Shown: positions 52,280-62,548, counted from the first letter of the stretch. The stretch is 64,000 nt of DNA from Paralcaligenes ureilyticus (GCF_004346225.1 NZ_SMAJ01000002.1:310001-374000); one strand, 5' to 3'. Made by a program: numbers and translations. The notes: generated from the letters alone by a model not told the origin.

Positions 52280-52372
52280 ATGGATCTCCTTTATCTCGGC
52301 GCAATTCTCGCATTTTTACTTCTGACCGGCCTGCTTGTCTTGGGCTGCGATAAATTGGGAGTGCGCTCTTGA
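52280..52372 (+). CDS. Small membrane protein at the head of the kdp operon
   Basis: A 30-codon ORF (MDLLYLGAILAFLLLTGLLVLGC...) with one strong membrane helix and a short polar C-terminus (DKLGVRS). Another ATG two codons earlier (52274) is possible, but GAG at 52270-52272 is better spaced for 52280. Its stop overlaps the kdpF start by 4 bp (TTGA). Its size and position suggest a Kdp-associated peptide like KdpF; I do not recognise it as a named family. Confidence 0.6.
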   Translation: MDLLYLGAILAFLLLTGLLVLGCDKLGVRS

Positions 52373-52458
52373 ATCTCTTATATCTCATAGGCGGCATCGT
52401 TGCCGTCGGCCTGCTCGTGTATTTGGCTTACGCGCTGTTCAACGCCGAGGAGCTATGA
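52369..52458 (+). CDS. kdpF: KdpF, small stabilising subunit of the K+-transporting ATPase
   Basis: 29-aa single-helix peptide ([16 protein letters not shown]...YALFNAEEL) that stabilises the KdpFABC complex in the membrane. It closely follows the KdpF pattern GxLxYALxNAEx at the C-terminus. The start is TTG, preceded by a good ribosome site (GGGAG, 7-nt spacing), and the frame ends 1 bp before the kdpA ATG. Confidence 0.85.
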   Translation: MNLLYLIGGIVAVGLLVYLAYALFNAEEL

Positions 52459-52459
52459 C

Positions 52460-54265
52460 ATGACGGCGCAATCCATTATTTTGCTGACCGTTTTCCTGGC
52501 CGTGTTGCTGGCGCTTGCCTATCCGCTGGGCCTGTATCTGGTCAGAGTGGCGAACGAAGCCCCTGTCAAAGGAATGGGCTGGATCGCAAAAGCCGAGCAC
52601 GTCCTGTATCGCCTGGCAGGCGCATCAGTGCAATCACCGATGGCATGGAGACAATACGCCATCGCCTTGCTGATATTCAATGCCATGGGCGCGCTATTCG
52701 TCTATGCGATCGAGCGCGTGCAGGCCTGGCTGCCGCTCAATCCGCAAACGTTCCCCAACGTCAGCCCCGATCTGGCCTTTAATACGGCAGTCAGTTTCGT
52801 CAGCAACACCAATTGGCAAAGCTATGGCGGCGAATCGACGATGAGCTATTTGACCCAGATGCTCGCGCTGACCGGACAGAATTTCTTTTCGGCGGCAACA
52901 GGCATTGCCGTGGCCTTTGCGCTGATACGCGGATTTTCTTCCGGCTCCGCTCAGTCGATCGGCAACTTCTGGGTGGATATCACCCGTTCTACGCTTTACG
53001 TTTTGCTGCCGCTCGCGACAGTGCTGGCGGTATTTTTCATGAGCCGGGGGGTCATCCAGAACTTCTCGGCCTATAAAGATGCAACCCTGCTCAACCCGGT
53101 GACTTACCAACAGGTGCAGAACGGCCCGAATGGCGCGCCATTGAAAAATGCGAAGGGAGAGCCGGTTAGCCAAACCGTGGTCGAAAAAACGCAATCTCTC
53201 GCGATGGGTCCGGTTGCGTCGCAAGAAGCCATCAAGCTGCTGGGCACCAACGGCGGCGGGTTTTTCAATGCCAACTCTGCGCACCCCTACGAAAATCCAA
53301 CACCACTGTCCAACTTTGTCCAAATGATCGCCATTCTGCTGATCCCGGCCGCCCTGTGTTTCACTTTCGGCAGGATGGTGGGCGACATGCGGCAAGCCTG
53401 GGCCATTATCGGCGCCATGCTCGTCATATTCATCCTGATTGCGGCGCTGGTGATGATAGCTGAACAGCAGGCCAACCCGATTCTGCATGCCTTGAACATC
53501 GACCAGGTTTCAGGGGCCCTGCAATCGGGAGGCAATATGGAGGGCAAAGAGACCCGTTTTGGCATTAGCGCATCTGCCCTGTTTGCGGCCGTCACCACGG
53601 CGGCCTCATGCGGCGCCGTCAATGCCATGCACGATTCCCTGATGCCCCTGGGCGGCCTGGCGCCGCTATTACTTATCCAATTGGGCGAGGTGATTTTTGG
53701 CGGAGTCGGGTCCGGCCTGTACGGCATGCTGATTTTTGCCATCCTGACGGTATTCATCGCAGGCCTGATGATTGGGCGCACCCCCGAATATCTGGGCAAG
53801 AAAATCCAATCGTTCGAAATGAAAATGGTGTCGATCGCCATCCTGGTGACACCGGTGCTGGTGCTTGTGGGCACGGCCATCGCCGTCATGGTCGAACCCG
53901 GCCGGATGGCTGTCGCCAATCCAGGCGCCCATGGATTTTCGGAGATTCTGTACGCGTTCAGTTCGGCGGCCAACAATAACGGCAGCGCTTTTGCGGGTCT
54001 GTCGACCAATACACCGTTTTACAACAGTGCGCTGGCGATTGCGATGTGGTTCGGGCGGTTTGCGATCATTGTCCCGGTTCTGGCGATCGCGGGATCGCTG
54101 GCCGGCAAGAAACGCCTCGAAGCCGGCCCGGGCACTATGCCTACGCACAATGTGCTGTTTCTTATATTGCTGATCGGGTCGGTCATACTGGTCGGTGTAT
54201 TGAATTATGTACCTGCGCTTGCATTGGGCCCCGTGGTTGAGCATCTGCAACTTTTCGCTCATTAA
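52460..54265 (+). CDS. kdpA: K+-transporting ATPase subunit A (KdpA)
   Basis: Potassium-binding, channel-like subunit (601 aa) of the high-affinity KdpFABC pump. About ten membrane helices; selectivity-filter segments [31 protein letters not shown] and [14 protein letters not shown] are readable. It is longer than the 557-aa E. coli protein, partly through an insertion near residues 210-240 ([20 protein letters not shown]). Ribosome site GAGGAG lies in the kdpF 3' end. Confidence 0.96.
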   Translation: MTAQSIILLTVFLAVLLALAYPLGLYLVRVANEAPVKGMGWIAKAEHVLYRLAGASVQSPMAWRQYAIALLIFNAMGALFVYAIERVQAWLPLNPQTFPNVSPDLAFNTAVSFVSNTNWQSYGGESTMSYLTQMLALTGQNFFSAATGIAVAFALIRGFSSGSAQSIGNFWVDITRSTLYVLLPLATVLAVFFMSRGVIQNFSAYKDATLLNPVTYQQVQNGPNGAPLKNAKGEPVSQTVVEKTQSLAMGPVASQEAIKLLGTNGGGFFNANSAHPYENPTPLSNFVQMIAILLIPAALCFTFGRMVGDMRQAWAIIGAMLVIFILIAALVMIAEQQANPILHALNIDQVSGALQSGGNMEGKETRFGISASALFAAVTTAASCGAVNAMHDSLMPLGGLAPLLLIQLGEVIFGGVGSGLYGMLIFAILTVFIAGLMIGRTPEYLGKKIQSFEMKMVSIAILVTPVLVLVGTAIAVMVEPGRMAVANPGAHGFSEILYAFSSAANNNGSAFAGLSTNTPFYNSALAIAMWFGRFAIIVPVLAIAGSLAGKKRLEAGPGTMPTHNVLFLILLIGSVILVGVLNYVPALALGPVVEHLQLFAH

Positions 54266-54278
54266 TCCGGAGCCGGCA

Positions 54279-56375
54279 ATGCCCCTATTCAACACTAAAG
54301 TAGCCGCCATGACAAAAGCCCGTGCGACCCATATTGACGCCGGCTCGATCATTACCGCTATAGGCGAGGCCTTCAAAAAACTCGACCCCCGCATACAACA
54401 GCGCAACCCTGTGATGTTTGTCGTCTACGTTGGCAGCATCATTACCACCGTGCTCTTTATCCAGGCGCTCGCCGGCAAAGGCGAGGCGAGCCCCGGATTT
54501 ATCCTGGCCACGACAATCTGGTTGTGGTTCACGGTGTTATTCGCCAATTTTGCGGAAGCGCTAGCTGAAGGCCGCAGCAAAGCCCAGGCCGCATCGTTGC
54601 GTGCCCTGAAACAAACCATCATCGCCAAGAAGCTCGCCGGCGAAGACCGCAGCAGCCAATGGGCCGCTACCGAAGCCAGCGCCTTGCGCAAAGGCGACAT
54701 CGTGCTGGTGGAGGCAGGCGACATGATTCCCGCCGACGCGGTCGTCATTGAAGGCGTCGCCTCGGTCGACGAAAGCGCCATCACAGGGGAGTCCGCACCG
54801 GTCATCCGCGAATCGGGCGGCGACTTCTGTTCGGTGACCGGCGGCACCCGCGTACTGTCGGACTGGCTCGTTGTGCGCGTGGCGGCCAACCCCGGCGAGG
54901 CGTTCCTCGATCGCATGATCGCCATGGTTGAAAACGCCAAGCGCCGCAAAACCCCCAACGAGGTGGCACTGACGATCCTGCTGGTCGCGCTGACCATTGT
55001 TTTTCTGGTCGTGACCGCCACCCTGCTGCCCTATTCCCTGTACTCCGTGCAAATTGCCCACGCCGGCGCACCGGTCACGATTACCGTACTGATTGCATTG
55101 TTGGCCTGCCTGATACCCACCACGATAGGCGGCCTGCTGTCGGCCATCGGCGTGGCCGGCATGAGCCGAATGATGCAGGCCAATGTCATCGCCGTATCGG
55201 GGCGCGCAGTCGAAGCGGCGGGAGACGTGGACATCTTGCTGCTGGACAAGACCGGCACGATCACCCTGGGCAACCGGCAAGCGTCAAGCTTCGCACCGGC
55301 GCCCGGAATAACAGAACAGCAGTTAGCCGATATTGCGCAACTGGCGTCGCTGGCCGACGAAACTCCGGAGGGCCGCAGCATAGCTATATTGGCAAAACAG
55401 CGCTTCAATATCCGTGAGCGCGACATGACCACGCTGCATGCGACATTCGTGCCCTTCACCGCGCAAACCCGGATGAGCGGCATCGATGTGGGCCACCGCG
55501 CAATACGCAAAGGGGCTGCAGGCGCGATCAAGCAATATGTCGAATCATTGGGCGGGTCGTTTCCTGCCGAAGTCGACAAAGCCATCGACGATATGGCACG
55601 CCGCGGCAGCACACCGCTGGTCGTGGTTGACGACGGCCGCGTGATGGGCACGGTCGAATTAAAAGATATCGTCAAGGGCGGCATCAAGGAGCGCTTCGCT
55701 CAACTGCGCCGCATGGGCATCAAAACCATCATGATCACGGGCGACAATAAACTGACGGCGGCGGCTATCGCCGCCGAGGCCGGCGTGGACGACTTCCTGG
55801 CCGAAGCCACCCCTGAAGAAAAGCTCAAGCTCATCCGGGGCTATCAAGCCCATGGACGATTGGTTGCCATGACTGGCGACGGCACCAACGATGCACCGGC
55901 ACTGGCCCAGGCCGATGTGGCGGTGGCCATGAATTCGGGCACGCAAGCCGCCAAAGAAGCCGGCAATATGGTCGACCTGGATTCTAATCCGACAAAGCTC
56001 CTGGAAATCGTCGAGATCGGCAAGCAAATGCTCATAACGCGTGGCTCCCTGACTACGTTCTCCATTGCCAACGACGTTGCCAAGTACTTTGCGATCATCC
56101 CCGCGGCGTTCATCGCCACCTATCCGCAATTAAAAGCGTTGGACGTAATGCATCTGGCCAGCCCATCGTCGGCCATTATGTCGGCCGTTATTTTCAACGC
56201 GTTGATCATCGTCGCCTTGATCCCATTAGCGCTCAAAGGCGTCAAATACCGGGCCATAGGCGCCGCGCGACTGCTGCGCCGCAATCTGCTGATCTACGGC
56301 CTGGGCGGGATTCTGGCGCCCTTTGCCGGCATCAAGCTTATCGATATGGTGCTGGCCCTTTTTCACTTGGTATGA
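54279..56375 (+). CDS. kdpB: K+-transporting P-type ATPase subunit B (KdpB)
   Basis: Catalytic P-type ATPase (698 aa) that is phosphorylated during each cycle. TGES of the actuator domain at 169-172, the phosphorylation site Asp323 in [14 protein letters not shown], hinge [12 protein letters not shown] and seven membrane helices are present. The start [11 protein letters not shown] was chosen at 54279, 13 bp after kdpA; the frame continues upstream into kdpA without support. Overlaps kdpC by 4 bp. Confidence 0.96.
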   Translation: MPLFNTKVAAMTKARATHIDAGSIITAIGEAFKKLDPRIQQRNPVMFVVYVGSIITTVLFIQALAGKGEASPGFILATTIWLWFTVLFANFAEALAEGRSKAQAASLRALKQTIIAKKLAGEDRSSQWAATEASALRKGDIVLVEAGDMIPADAVVIEGVASVDESAITGESAPVIRESGGDFCSVTGGTRVLSDWLVVRVAANPGEAFLDRMIAMVENAKRRKTPNEVALTILLVALTIVFLVVTATLLPYSLYSVQIAHAGAPVTITVLIALLACLIPTTIGGLLSAIGVAGMSRMMQANVIAVSGRAVEAAGDVDILLLDKTGTITLGNRQASSFAPAPGITEQQLADIAQLASLADETPEGRSIAILAKQRFNIRERDMTTLHATFVPFTAQTRMSGIDVGHRAIRKGAAGAIKQYVESLGGSFPAEVDKAIDDMARRGSTPLVVVDDGRVMGTVELKDIVKGGIKERFAQLRRMGIKTIMITGDNKLTAAAIAAEAGVDDFLAEATPEEKLKLIRGYQAHGRLVAMTGDGTNDAPALAQADVAVAMNSGTQAAKEAGNMVDLDSNPTKLLEIVEIGKQMLITRGSLTTFSIANDVAKYFAIIPAAFIATYPQLKALDVMHLASPSSAIMSAVIFNALIIVALIPLALKGVKYRAIGAARLLRRNLLIYGLGGILAPFAGIKLIDMVLALFHLV

Positions 56376-56956
56376 AGATCATGATCAAACCCCTGTTACG
56401 ACCGGCATTGGTATTGTTTGCGCTACTGACGCTCCTTTGCGGCGTCTTCTACCCCTACATGATTGCAGGCATCGGGCAAATCGTGTTCCCGTATCAAGCC
56501 AACGGCAGCCTGGTGCTGAAAAACGGCCATGTAGTGGGCTCCGCGCTGATCGGCCAGGAGTTTTCTTCACCCCATTATTTTTGGGGCCGGCAGTCGGCCA
56601 CAAGCCCGATGCCTGATAACGCGGCCTCATCAGGCGGTTCCAACCTCGGCCCAAGCAACCCGGCCCTGGTCGACGCCATAAAAGGCCGTATTGCGGCGCT
56701 AAAGGCGGCCGATCCCGGCAATACCAATCCGATCCCCGTCGATCTGGTCACCGCATCGGCCAGCGGCCTGGATCCGGAAATCAGCATCGCCGCCGCCAAT
56801 TACCAGGCGACACGAATCGCGCGCGTACGTAAACTATCTGTTGAGACAATCCTGGGCTTGATTGCCCGGCACAGCAAATTCCAGTACTTTAAGTTTTTGG
56901 GGGAACCCAGAGTCAATGTGCTGGAACTCAATCTTGCTCTCGACCGGCTCAATTAG
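56372..56956 (+). CDS. kdpC: K+-transporting ATPase subunit C (KdpC)
   Basis: Peripheral subunit (194 aa) with one N-terminal membrane helix and a soluble domain, thought to aid ATP and potassium binding. Family motifs [53 protein letters not shown] and the C-terminal [12 protein letters not shown] are all present. ATG overlaps the kdpB stop. Confidence 0.96.
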   Translation: MKIMIKPLLRPALVLFALLTLLCGVFYPYMIAGIGQIVFPYQANGSLVLKNGHVVGSALIGQEFSSPHYFWGRQSATSPMPDNAASSGGSNLGPSNPALVDAIKGRIAALKAADPGNTNPIPVDLVTASASGLDPEISIAAANYQATRIARVRKLSVETILGLIARHSKFQYFKFLGEPRVNVLELNLALDRLN

Positions 56957-57034
56957 ACCGCCGTTGACCCCGGCCCGAAAGACATACGTCGGCGTCCCCG
57001 CTGTCAAAACGAAACCCCATTGCAGCACCGATTT

Positions 57035-59761
57035 ATGAGCCCAAGCGATTATCCGCGCCCTGATCCCGATGCCCTGCTGGCCCATGTCAACGAGCAGGAT
57101 CGCCAGGCCTTGCGCGGCAAGCTGCGGATTTATTTCGGCGCATCGGCCGGCGTGGGCAAAACCTATGCCATGCTGGTTGCCGCAAGGCAATTGAAAAGCG
57201 AGGGCCGCGATGCACTGGTCGGCATCGTGGAAACCCACGGCCGCAAAGAGACCGCCGCATTGCTCGACGGGCTGGATATACTGCCATTGAAAACCGTCGA
57301 TTATCGCGACCGGAAAATCGAGGAATTCGATATCGACGCGGCGCTGGCCCGCCGCCCCGCCCTGATCCTTGTGGACGAACTGGCCCACTCGAATGCTCCC
57401 GGCCTGCGTCACCCCAAGCGCTGGCAGGACGTAGACGAATTGCTCAACGCCGGCATCGACGTTTTCACCACGATCAACGTGCAACACCTCGAAAGCCTGA
57501 ACGATGTGGTGGGGGGCATTACCGGCATCCGTATCGCGGAAACCATGCCGGATACCTTTTTCGACGCGGCCAATGAGGTCGTGCTGGTCGATATCCCCGC
57601 AGACGAGCTGCTTGGCCGCCTCAAGGCGGGCAAGGTCTATCTAGCGCCTCAGGCGGATCATGCCGCCCGTCATTTTTTTCGCAAAGGCAATCTGATCGCC
57701 TTGCGTGAACTGGCGCTGCGCCGGACCGCCGACAGGGTCGGGGGCGATGTCCAGGCGTATCGAATCGAAAAGTCGATAGGCAAAGTGTGGAAAACAGACA
57801 CCGCTTTGCTGGCCTGCATAGGCCCCTATGCCCAAGCCGAGCATGTTGTTCGCAATGCCGCAAGGCTTGCCGGCCAATTGAACGCCGACTGGCACGCGAT
57901 TTACATTGAAACCCCCGAATTGCAAAAGCTTGCGCCCAAGAGCCGCGAACAGATACTGAAAACCCTCAAGCTTGCGCATAACCTCGGGGCTGTCACGGCG
58001 GTGCTGCCTGGCAACGATGTCGCCCAGGAAATCGCCAGCTACGCTCATAACCACAATTTCTCCAAAATCGTGCTGGGCCGCGATCACACGGCACGGCTCT
58101 GGCGCCCATCCTGTTCAAGGCGCCTGGCCCGCGATGCGCCGGACCTCGATCTGATCAAAATTGGGTCCGCCGCGTCGCCGGAATCGGCGTCCGCGGAAAA
58201 AATCAAAAGACAACACGCGGACTCGGTGAATGCGATTCCCGCAGGCGGCGCGGAATCGCCGCACTGGCGTTATCTCTGGACCGCCATCGCCTGCATCGCG
58301 ACGGCCATGGCGGCAACGCCCATGCAGCCTTACCTCGACCTGGCCAACATCGTCATGTTGTTCCTGCTTGTAGAGGTTCTGATCGCCATCCGTTTCGGAC
58401 GCGGCCCGGCGATCATGGCGGCCTTTCTGAGCGTCGCCCTGTTCGACTTCTTTTTCGTCCCGCCGCGTTTGTCCTTCGCGGTGGGCGACATCCAATACCT
58501 GATCACTTTTGCCGTCATGCTGGCAGTGGGCCTGATCACCGTGCACCTGACCTCGGGGCTACGCTACCAGGCCAGGGTCGCCAACCATCGCGAGCGACGG
58601 GCGCGGGCGCTGTACGAATTCGCTCGCGAGCTATCCAGCGCTCTGGAAACGGAAAAGATAGTGAGCGTGACGCAAAATGCAGTTCAACGCACCTTTCACG
58701 CCAACGCCCTGCTATTGCTCCCCGATGACGCCAGTCATCTGCAGGCGCCTTCGCCGGCCGCCGCGCATTCAGGCAAGACTCGCCATCCCGAGCTCATCGA
58801 CCCTGGCACGGCGCAATGGGCTTACGATCAAGCTCAACCTGCCGGCATCGGTACCGACACCCTGCCAGGCAGCGCCTTGTTCTACCTTCCGTTGATAGCG
58901 CCCATGCGTACGCGCGGCGTGCTCGCCATTGAGCCTCCGAACCTCCGTTGGATCTGGATTCCGGAACAAAGGCAGCATCTGGACACCTTCGCGACATTGG
59001 CCGCCATCGCCCTGGAGCGCGTGCACTATATCGATGTGGCGCGAAACGCGCTGGTGCACATGGAGTCGGAACGGCTGCGCAATTCGCTGCTGGCGGCCCT
59101 GTCTCACGATTTGCGCACTCCGCTGACCTCCCTGGTCGGGCTGTCCGAGTCTTTGGCCCTGTCCAGGCTCGAACCGCCGCAAGCCGAGCTCGCGCATGCT
59201 TTGCACAACGAGGCCTTGCGCATGAGCAATCTGGTCGCCAACCTGCTGGACATGGCGCGCATCCAAAGCGGCAGCATACAGCTGAACCGGCAATGGCAGC
59301 ACATCGAAGAAGTCATCGGCAGCGCCTTGCGCATCAGCCACGCCGCGCTCGCCAACCACGAGGTGACGACACAGCTGGCTCCCGACCTTCCACTAGTCCA
59401 ATTCGATGCCGTGCTGATTGAACGGGTATTGTGCAATCTGCTGGAGAATGCCGGTAAATACACCCCAACGGGGTCGCACATCACCATCGCCGTCAAAACA
59501 CACCTTCAGTTTCTTGAAGTCTCGATCAACGACGATGGCCCTGGCCTGCCGGCCGGGCGGGAAGAGGCTATTTTCGAAAAATTCATGCGCGGCCAACACG
59601 AATCAGCCACTCCCGGCGTTGGACTGGGCCTGGCCATTTGCCGCGCTATCGTCCAGGCCCATGGCGGCGAGATCCATGGGGCGAAATCGCCGCAGGCAGG
59701 CGCATCCCTCATTTTTACCCTTCCCCTGGGCACCCTCCCGGCCATGCCCGATCTGGACTAA
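57035..59761 (+). CDS. kdpD: Osmosensitive K+ channel sensor histidine kinase KdpD
   Basis: Membrane sensor kinase/phosphatase (about 908 aa) responding to potassium limitation and turgor, acting on KdpE. Order of domains: KdpD N-terminal domain with Walker A FGASAGVGKTYAML (residues 35-50) and GRKETAALLDGLD, a universal-stress-protein-like domain to about 370, four membrane helices (about 415-510), a GAF-like domain, then the kinase with H-box ALSHDLRTPLTSL and G-box GVGLGLAICRAI. I prefer the ATG at 57035; a TTG five codons earlier is an alternative. Starts 78 bp after kdpC. Confidence 0.95.
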   Translation: MSPSDYPRPDPDALLAHVNEQDRQALRGKLRIYFGASAGVGKTYAMLVAARQLKSEGRDALVGIVETHGRKETAALLDGLDILPLKTVDYRDRKIEEFDIDAALARRPALILVDELAHSNAPGLRHPKRWQDVDELLNAGIDVFTTINVQHLESLNDVVGGITGIRIAETMPDTFFDAANEVVLVDIPADELLGRLKAGKVYLAPQADHAARHFFRKGNLIALRELALRRTADRVGGDVQAYRIEKSIGKVWKTDTALLACIGPYAQAEHVVRNAARLAGQLNADWHAIYIETPELQKLAPKSREQILKTLKLAHNLGAVTAVLPGNDVAQEIASYAHNHNFSKIVLGRDHTARLWRPSCSRRLARDAPDLDLIKIGSAASPESASAEKIKRQHADSVNAIPAGGAESPHWRYLWTAIACIATAMAATPMQPYLDLANIVMLFLLVEVLIAIRFGRGPAIMAAFLSVALFDFFFVPPRLSFAVGDIQYLITFAVMLAVGLITVHLTSGLRYQARVANHRERRARALYEFARELSSALETEKIVSVTQNAVQRTFHANALLLLPDDASHLQAPSPAAAHSGKTRHPELIDPGTAQWAYDQAQPAGIGTDTLPGSALFYLPLIAPMRTRGVLAIEPPNLRWIWIPEQRQHLDTFATLAAIALERVHYIDVARNALVHMESERLRNSLLAALSHDLRTPLTSLVGLSESLALSRLEPPQAELAHALHNEALRMSNLVANLLDMARIQSGSIQLNRQWQHIEEVIGSALRISHAALANHEVTTQLAPDLPLVQFDAVLIERVLCNLLENAGKYTPTGSHITIAVKTHLQFLEVSINDDGPGLPAGREEAIFEKFMRGQHESATPGVGLGLAICRAIVQAHGGEIHGAKSPQAGASLIFTLPLGTLPAMPDLD

Positions 59762-59795
59762 AGTAACAAACCATCGAGCCACTGCGACCGAACCC

Positions 59796-60494
59796 ATGTC
59801 CGAACCGACACCCATTGCCCTCCTGGTCGAAGACGAGCCGCAAATCCGACGCTTTGTACGCCTGGCGTTGAACGAAGAAGGGTGGCAGGTATTCGAAGCC
59901 GATACCCTGCAGCGCGGCCTTATTGAAGCCGGCACGCGCAAGCCTGGCCTGATCATTCTTGATCTGGGCCTGCCCGACGGCGATGGCGTCGGTTTCATCA
60001 ACGATTTGCGTCAATGGTCGAACGTGCCTGTTATCGTGCTGTCGGCGCGCACGAATGAAGCGGACAAGATCGAGGCGCTCGACGCGGGGGCGGATGACTA
60101 TCTAAGCAAGCCATTTGGCGTGGGCGAGCTTCTCGCACGGGTGCGCTCAACGCAACGGCGCCTGCAACAGGCCTCGTCGGGCAGCGATGGCCCCATCGCG
60201 TTCGGCGATATCAAAATCGACCTCAAGGCCCGCATGGTGACCAAAGGCGGCCAGCTCGTCCATCTGACACCTACCGAATACCGCCTTTTAGCAGTGCTGG
60301 CCGTCAATCCGGGGCGTGTCGTCACCAATCCGCAACTGCTGCGGCAGGTCTGGGGGCCATCACAAAGCGAGAACGGCCACTACCTGCGCATTTACATGGG
60401 ACACTTGCGGCAAAAACTCGAAGACGATCCCGCGCAGCCCAAATATCTGCTGACCGAAACAGCGGTGGGGTACCGTTTGTTTCTATCTTCGTAG
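59796..60494 (+). CDS. kdpE: KDP operon response regulator KdpE
   Basis: OmpR/PhoB-type regulator (232 aa) activating kdpFABC. Receiver domain with the acidic residues in VEDEPQIRRF, phosphorylation site Asp56 (LDLGLPDGDG) and the lysine of LSKPFG; C-terminal winged helix with LTPTEYRLLAVLAVNPGRVVT and YLRIYMGHLRQKLE. Start at 59796, 34 bp after kdpD. The TTTACAT direct repeat before the operon is its likely target. Confidence 0.95.
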   Translation: MSEPTPIALLVEDEPQIRRFVRLALNEEGWQVFEADTLQRGLIEAGTRKPGLIILDLGLPDGDGVGFINDLRQWSNVPVIVLSARTNEADKIEALDAGADDYLSKPFGVGELLARVRSTQRRLQQASSGSDGPIAFGDIKIDLKARMVTKGGQLVHLTPTEYRLLAVLAVNPGRVVTNPQLLRQVWGPSQSENGHYLRIYMGHLRQKLEDDPAQPKYLLTETAVGYRLFLSS

Positions 60495-60500
60495 GGCGTT

Positions 60501-60527
60501 TGTAGCGGCAGCCCTTGTGGCTGCCAT
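60501..60527 (+). repeat. Single class-II REP after kdpE
   Basis: Forward copy (TGTAG head, arms GGCAGCC / GGCTGCC, loop CTTGT) in the 49-bp gap between the convergent kdpE and rph genes, 6 bp after the kdpE stop. Confidence 0.9.
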
Positions 60528-60543
60528 CGCGGCAAATCCTACA

Positions 60544-61296
60544 CTACCGCCCCAACGCCTTCTGCTGATACTCCGCCAACTGCAAAATCCCCCCATGGGC
60601 CAGATCCAGCAAGGCATCGAGCGCCTTGCGATCAAAGGTCTGCCCTTCGGCCGTACCCTGTACTTCCACAAAGTGCCCGGCACCAGTCATGACGATATTC
60701 ATATCGGCGTCGCAGCCCGAATCTTCGATGTAATCCAGATCGAGCACGGCTGCGCCATTGACCATCCCGACCGACACCGCCGTCACGCTGTCCTTGATTG
60801 GGTTCGTGGCGAGGATATGGTTATCGAGCAAGGTCTGCACCGCCAGCGCAGCCGCAACCCAGGCGCCGGTAATGCTGGCGCAGCGCGTGCCGCCATCGGC
60901 CTGCAGCACATCGCAATCCAGATGCAGGGTGCGTTCGCCCAGCGCCTGCAGGTCGAACACCGCGCGCAAGCTGCGGCCGATCAGCCGCTGTATTTCTTGC
61001 GTTCGTCCGCTTTGCTTGCCCCGCGCGGCCTCACGATCGCTGCGCGTGTGCGTCGAGCGCGGCAGCATGCCGTATTCAGCCGTCACCCAACCCTGCCCCT
61101 TGCCTTTCAAGAACGGCGGCACCTTTTCCAACACACTGGCATTGCACAGCACATGCGTGTCGCCCGCCTTGATCAACACCGAGCCTTCGGCGTGACGCGT
61201 AAAGCCCGCTACCATCGAAACAGGACGCAATTGATCAAAGGCGCGGCCCGACGGGCGCACCACATTGGTTGTTAACGAACCTTTGGATTCAGACAA
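60544..61296 (-). CDS. rph: Ribonuclease PH
   Basis: Phosphorolytic 3'-5' exoribonuclease (250 aa) trimming tRNA 3' ends. Motifs [34 protein letters not shown] and [28 protein letters not shown] are typical. I set the start at TTG (61296) because a perfect AAGGAG lies 6 nt upstream; the ATG at 61317 would put that ribosome site inside the gene and add seven residues unlike the family. Divergent from yicC across 110 bp. In related genomes rdgB-hemW would be expected right after it. Confidence 0.93.
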   Translation of the reverse strand: MSESKGSLTTNVVRPSGRAFDQLRPVSMVAGFTRHAEGSVLIKAGDTHVLCNASVLEKVPPFLKGKGQGWVTAEYGMLPRSTHTRSDREAARGKQSGRTQEIQRLIGRSLRAVFDLQALGERTLHLDCDVLQADGGTRCASITGAWVAAALAVQTLLDNHILATNPIKDSVTAVSVGMVNGAAVLDLDYIEDSGCDADMNIVMTGAGHFVEVQGTAEGQTFDRKALDALLDLAHGGILQLAEYQQKALGR

Positions 61297-61406
61297 GAAA
61301 GACTCCTTTACCCACATTTATTCAAATGCCAATTGTCACACGAGCCGGCGCTGAGGCTCGCAGCCCTTACAATATTTCTTTAAATCAAGAAAACAGGACA
61401 CATTCC

Positions 61407-62330
61407 ATGATACGCAGCATGACCGCCTTCGGCAGCGCTCGCGCCGAATCGCCCGCCGGCCAAGTGACGCTCGAATTTCGCAGCGTCAATAGCCGGTTCC
61501 TGGATCTTAATTTTCGTATCCCCGAAGATCTGCGCATGGCTGAAGGCATCATCCGCGAGAAGCTGGGGCAAGTCGTTACACGCGGCAAAGTCGATATCCG
61601 TGTCAATTACGCCCGTGCCAAAACCGATGCCGTTAAAACGCTCGATCCCGCCTGGTTGGCCGCCGTCGCAGCGCAATTATCAGCCGCACGCGCACTTATT
61701 CCCGACGTCGAAGCGCCCAGGCTTTCCGAATTGCTGAACGGGTCGAATAACACCGACGATGCGTTCGACCTCGAAGTCTGGACGGCCATGTGTGTAGAAG
61801 CCAGCACCCAGGCCTTAAGCGATCTGCAAGCCAATCGCGAACGCGAAGGCGCACGTTTGGCCGCCATGATGCTCGCCTGCTCGGCCCAGACAGCCGCTAT
61901 CGTCACGCAGGTGGAGCAGGACCTTCCTCAATTGCTGGCCGATCATCAGCAGAAACTGGGCAACAAACTGCGCGAGGCGCTGGAAGCCGCCAACCCCGGC
62001 GGCTTTGCCCATATCAGCGGCCAGGAATTATCGGCGCGCATCGCTCAAGAAGCTTCGTTGTTTGCCCTGCGCATCGACGTGGCCGAAGAGCTGTCGCGCC
62101 TGCGCTCGCACATCGCCGAGCTGGACCATTTGCTCAACACCGGCGAAGCCGGCACCGACAAGAAAAAAACCGGCAGCATCGGCAAACGACTGGACTTTTT
62201 ATTTCAGGAAATGAACCGCGAGGCCAATACTCTGGGATCCAAAGCCAGCGGCCTGAGCATCACCCGCGCCGCGATCGACCTTAAGCTGCAAATCGAGCAG
62301 ATGAGAGAGCAGGCGCAAAATATCGAGTGA
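61407..62330 (+). CDS. yicC: YicC-family endoribonuclease
   Basis: Conserved bacterial protein (307 aa) whose family members act as endoribonucleases involved in RNA turnover. N-terminal MIRSMTAFGSAR with the GQVTLEFRSVNSRFLDLNFRIPE stretch and C-terminal DUF1732 part (GKRLDFLFQEMNREANTLGSKA) are characteristic. Start at 61407 preceded by AGGAC. The rph/yicC divergent pair is conserved in many proteobacteria. Confidence 0.93.
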   Translation: MIRSMTAFGSARAESPAGQVTLEFRSVNSRFLDLNFRIPEDLRMAEGIIREKLGQVVTRGKVDIRVNYARAKTDAVKTLDPAWLAAVAAQLSAARALIPDVEAPRLSELLNGSNNTDDAFDLEVWTAMCVEASTQALSDLQANREREGARLAAMMLACSAQTAAIVTQVEQDLPQLLADHQQKLGNKLREALEAANPGGFAHISGQELSARIAQEASLFALRIDVAEELSRLRSHIAELDHLLNTGEAGTDKKKTGSIGKRLDFLFQEMNREANTLGSKASGLSITRAAIDLKLQIEQMREQAQNIE

Positions 62331-62358
62331 TACTTCACACCACGCACAATGATTGATT

Positions 62359-62458
62359 TTGGCAGCCACAAGGGCTGCCACTACAAAACGTACCTGTCGT
62401 TCACGTAGCGGCACCCCTTGTGGGTGCCATCCTACAACTCCTACCTTGTGGGTGCCAT
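62359..62458. repeat. REP cluster after yicC
   Basis: Class-II copy 62359-62385 (reverse; tail ACTACA, so the GTAG head is kept), class-I copy 62404-62430 (forward), and a truncated half copy 62444-62458 lacking its head. The reverse copy shares its outer flank (GATTTTGGCAGCC and ACAAAACGTAC) with the pair at 14004-14092. Confidence 0.88.
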
Positions 62459-62532
62459 CCCGCAATCCCTATCCTGGTAGTTTCCCTAGATAGAAGGCGA
62501 CAGCCAAAAATGCTATAAAAGTAAACTCAAAA

Positions 62533-62548
62533 ATGAAAACGTTTACAT
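62533..62548. promoter_or_regulatory. Candidate LacI-family operator
   Basis: ATGAAAACGTTTACAT: arms ATGAAAAC and GTTTACAT are complementary at 7 of 8 positions around a central CG, the classic form of LacI/PurR-type operators. It lies 49 bp before the LacI-type gene, suggesting autoregulation. Confidence 0.65.
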
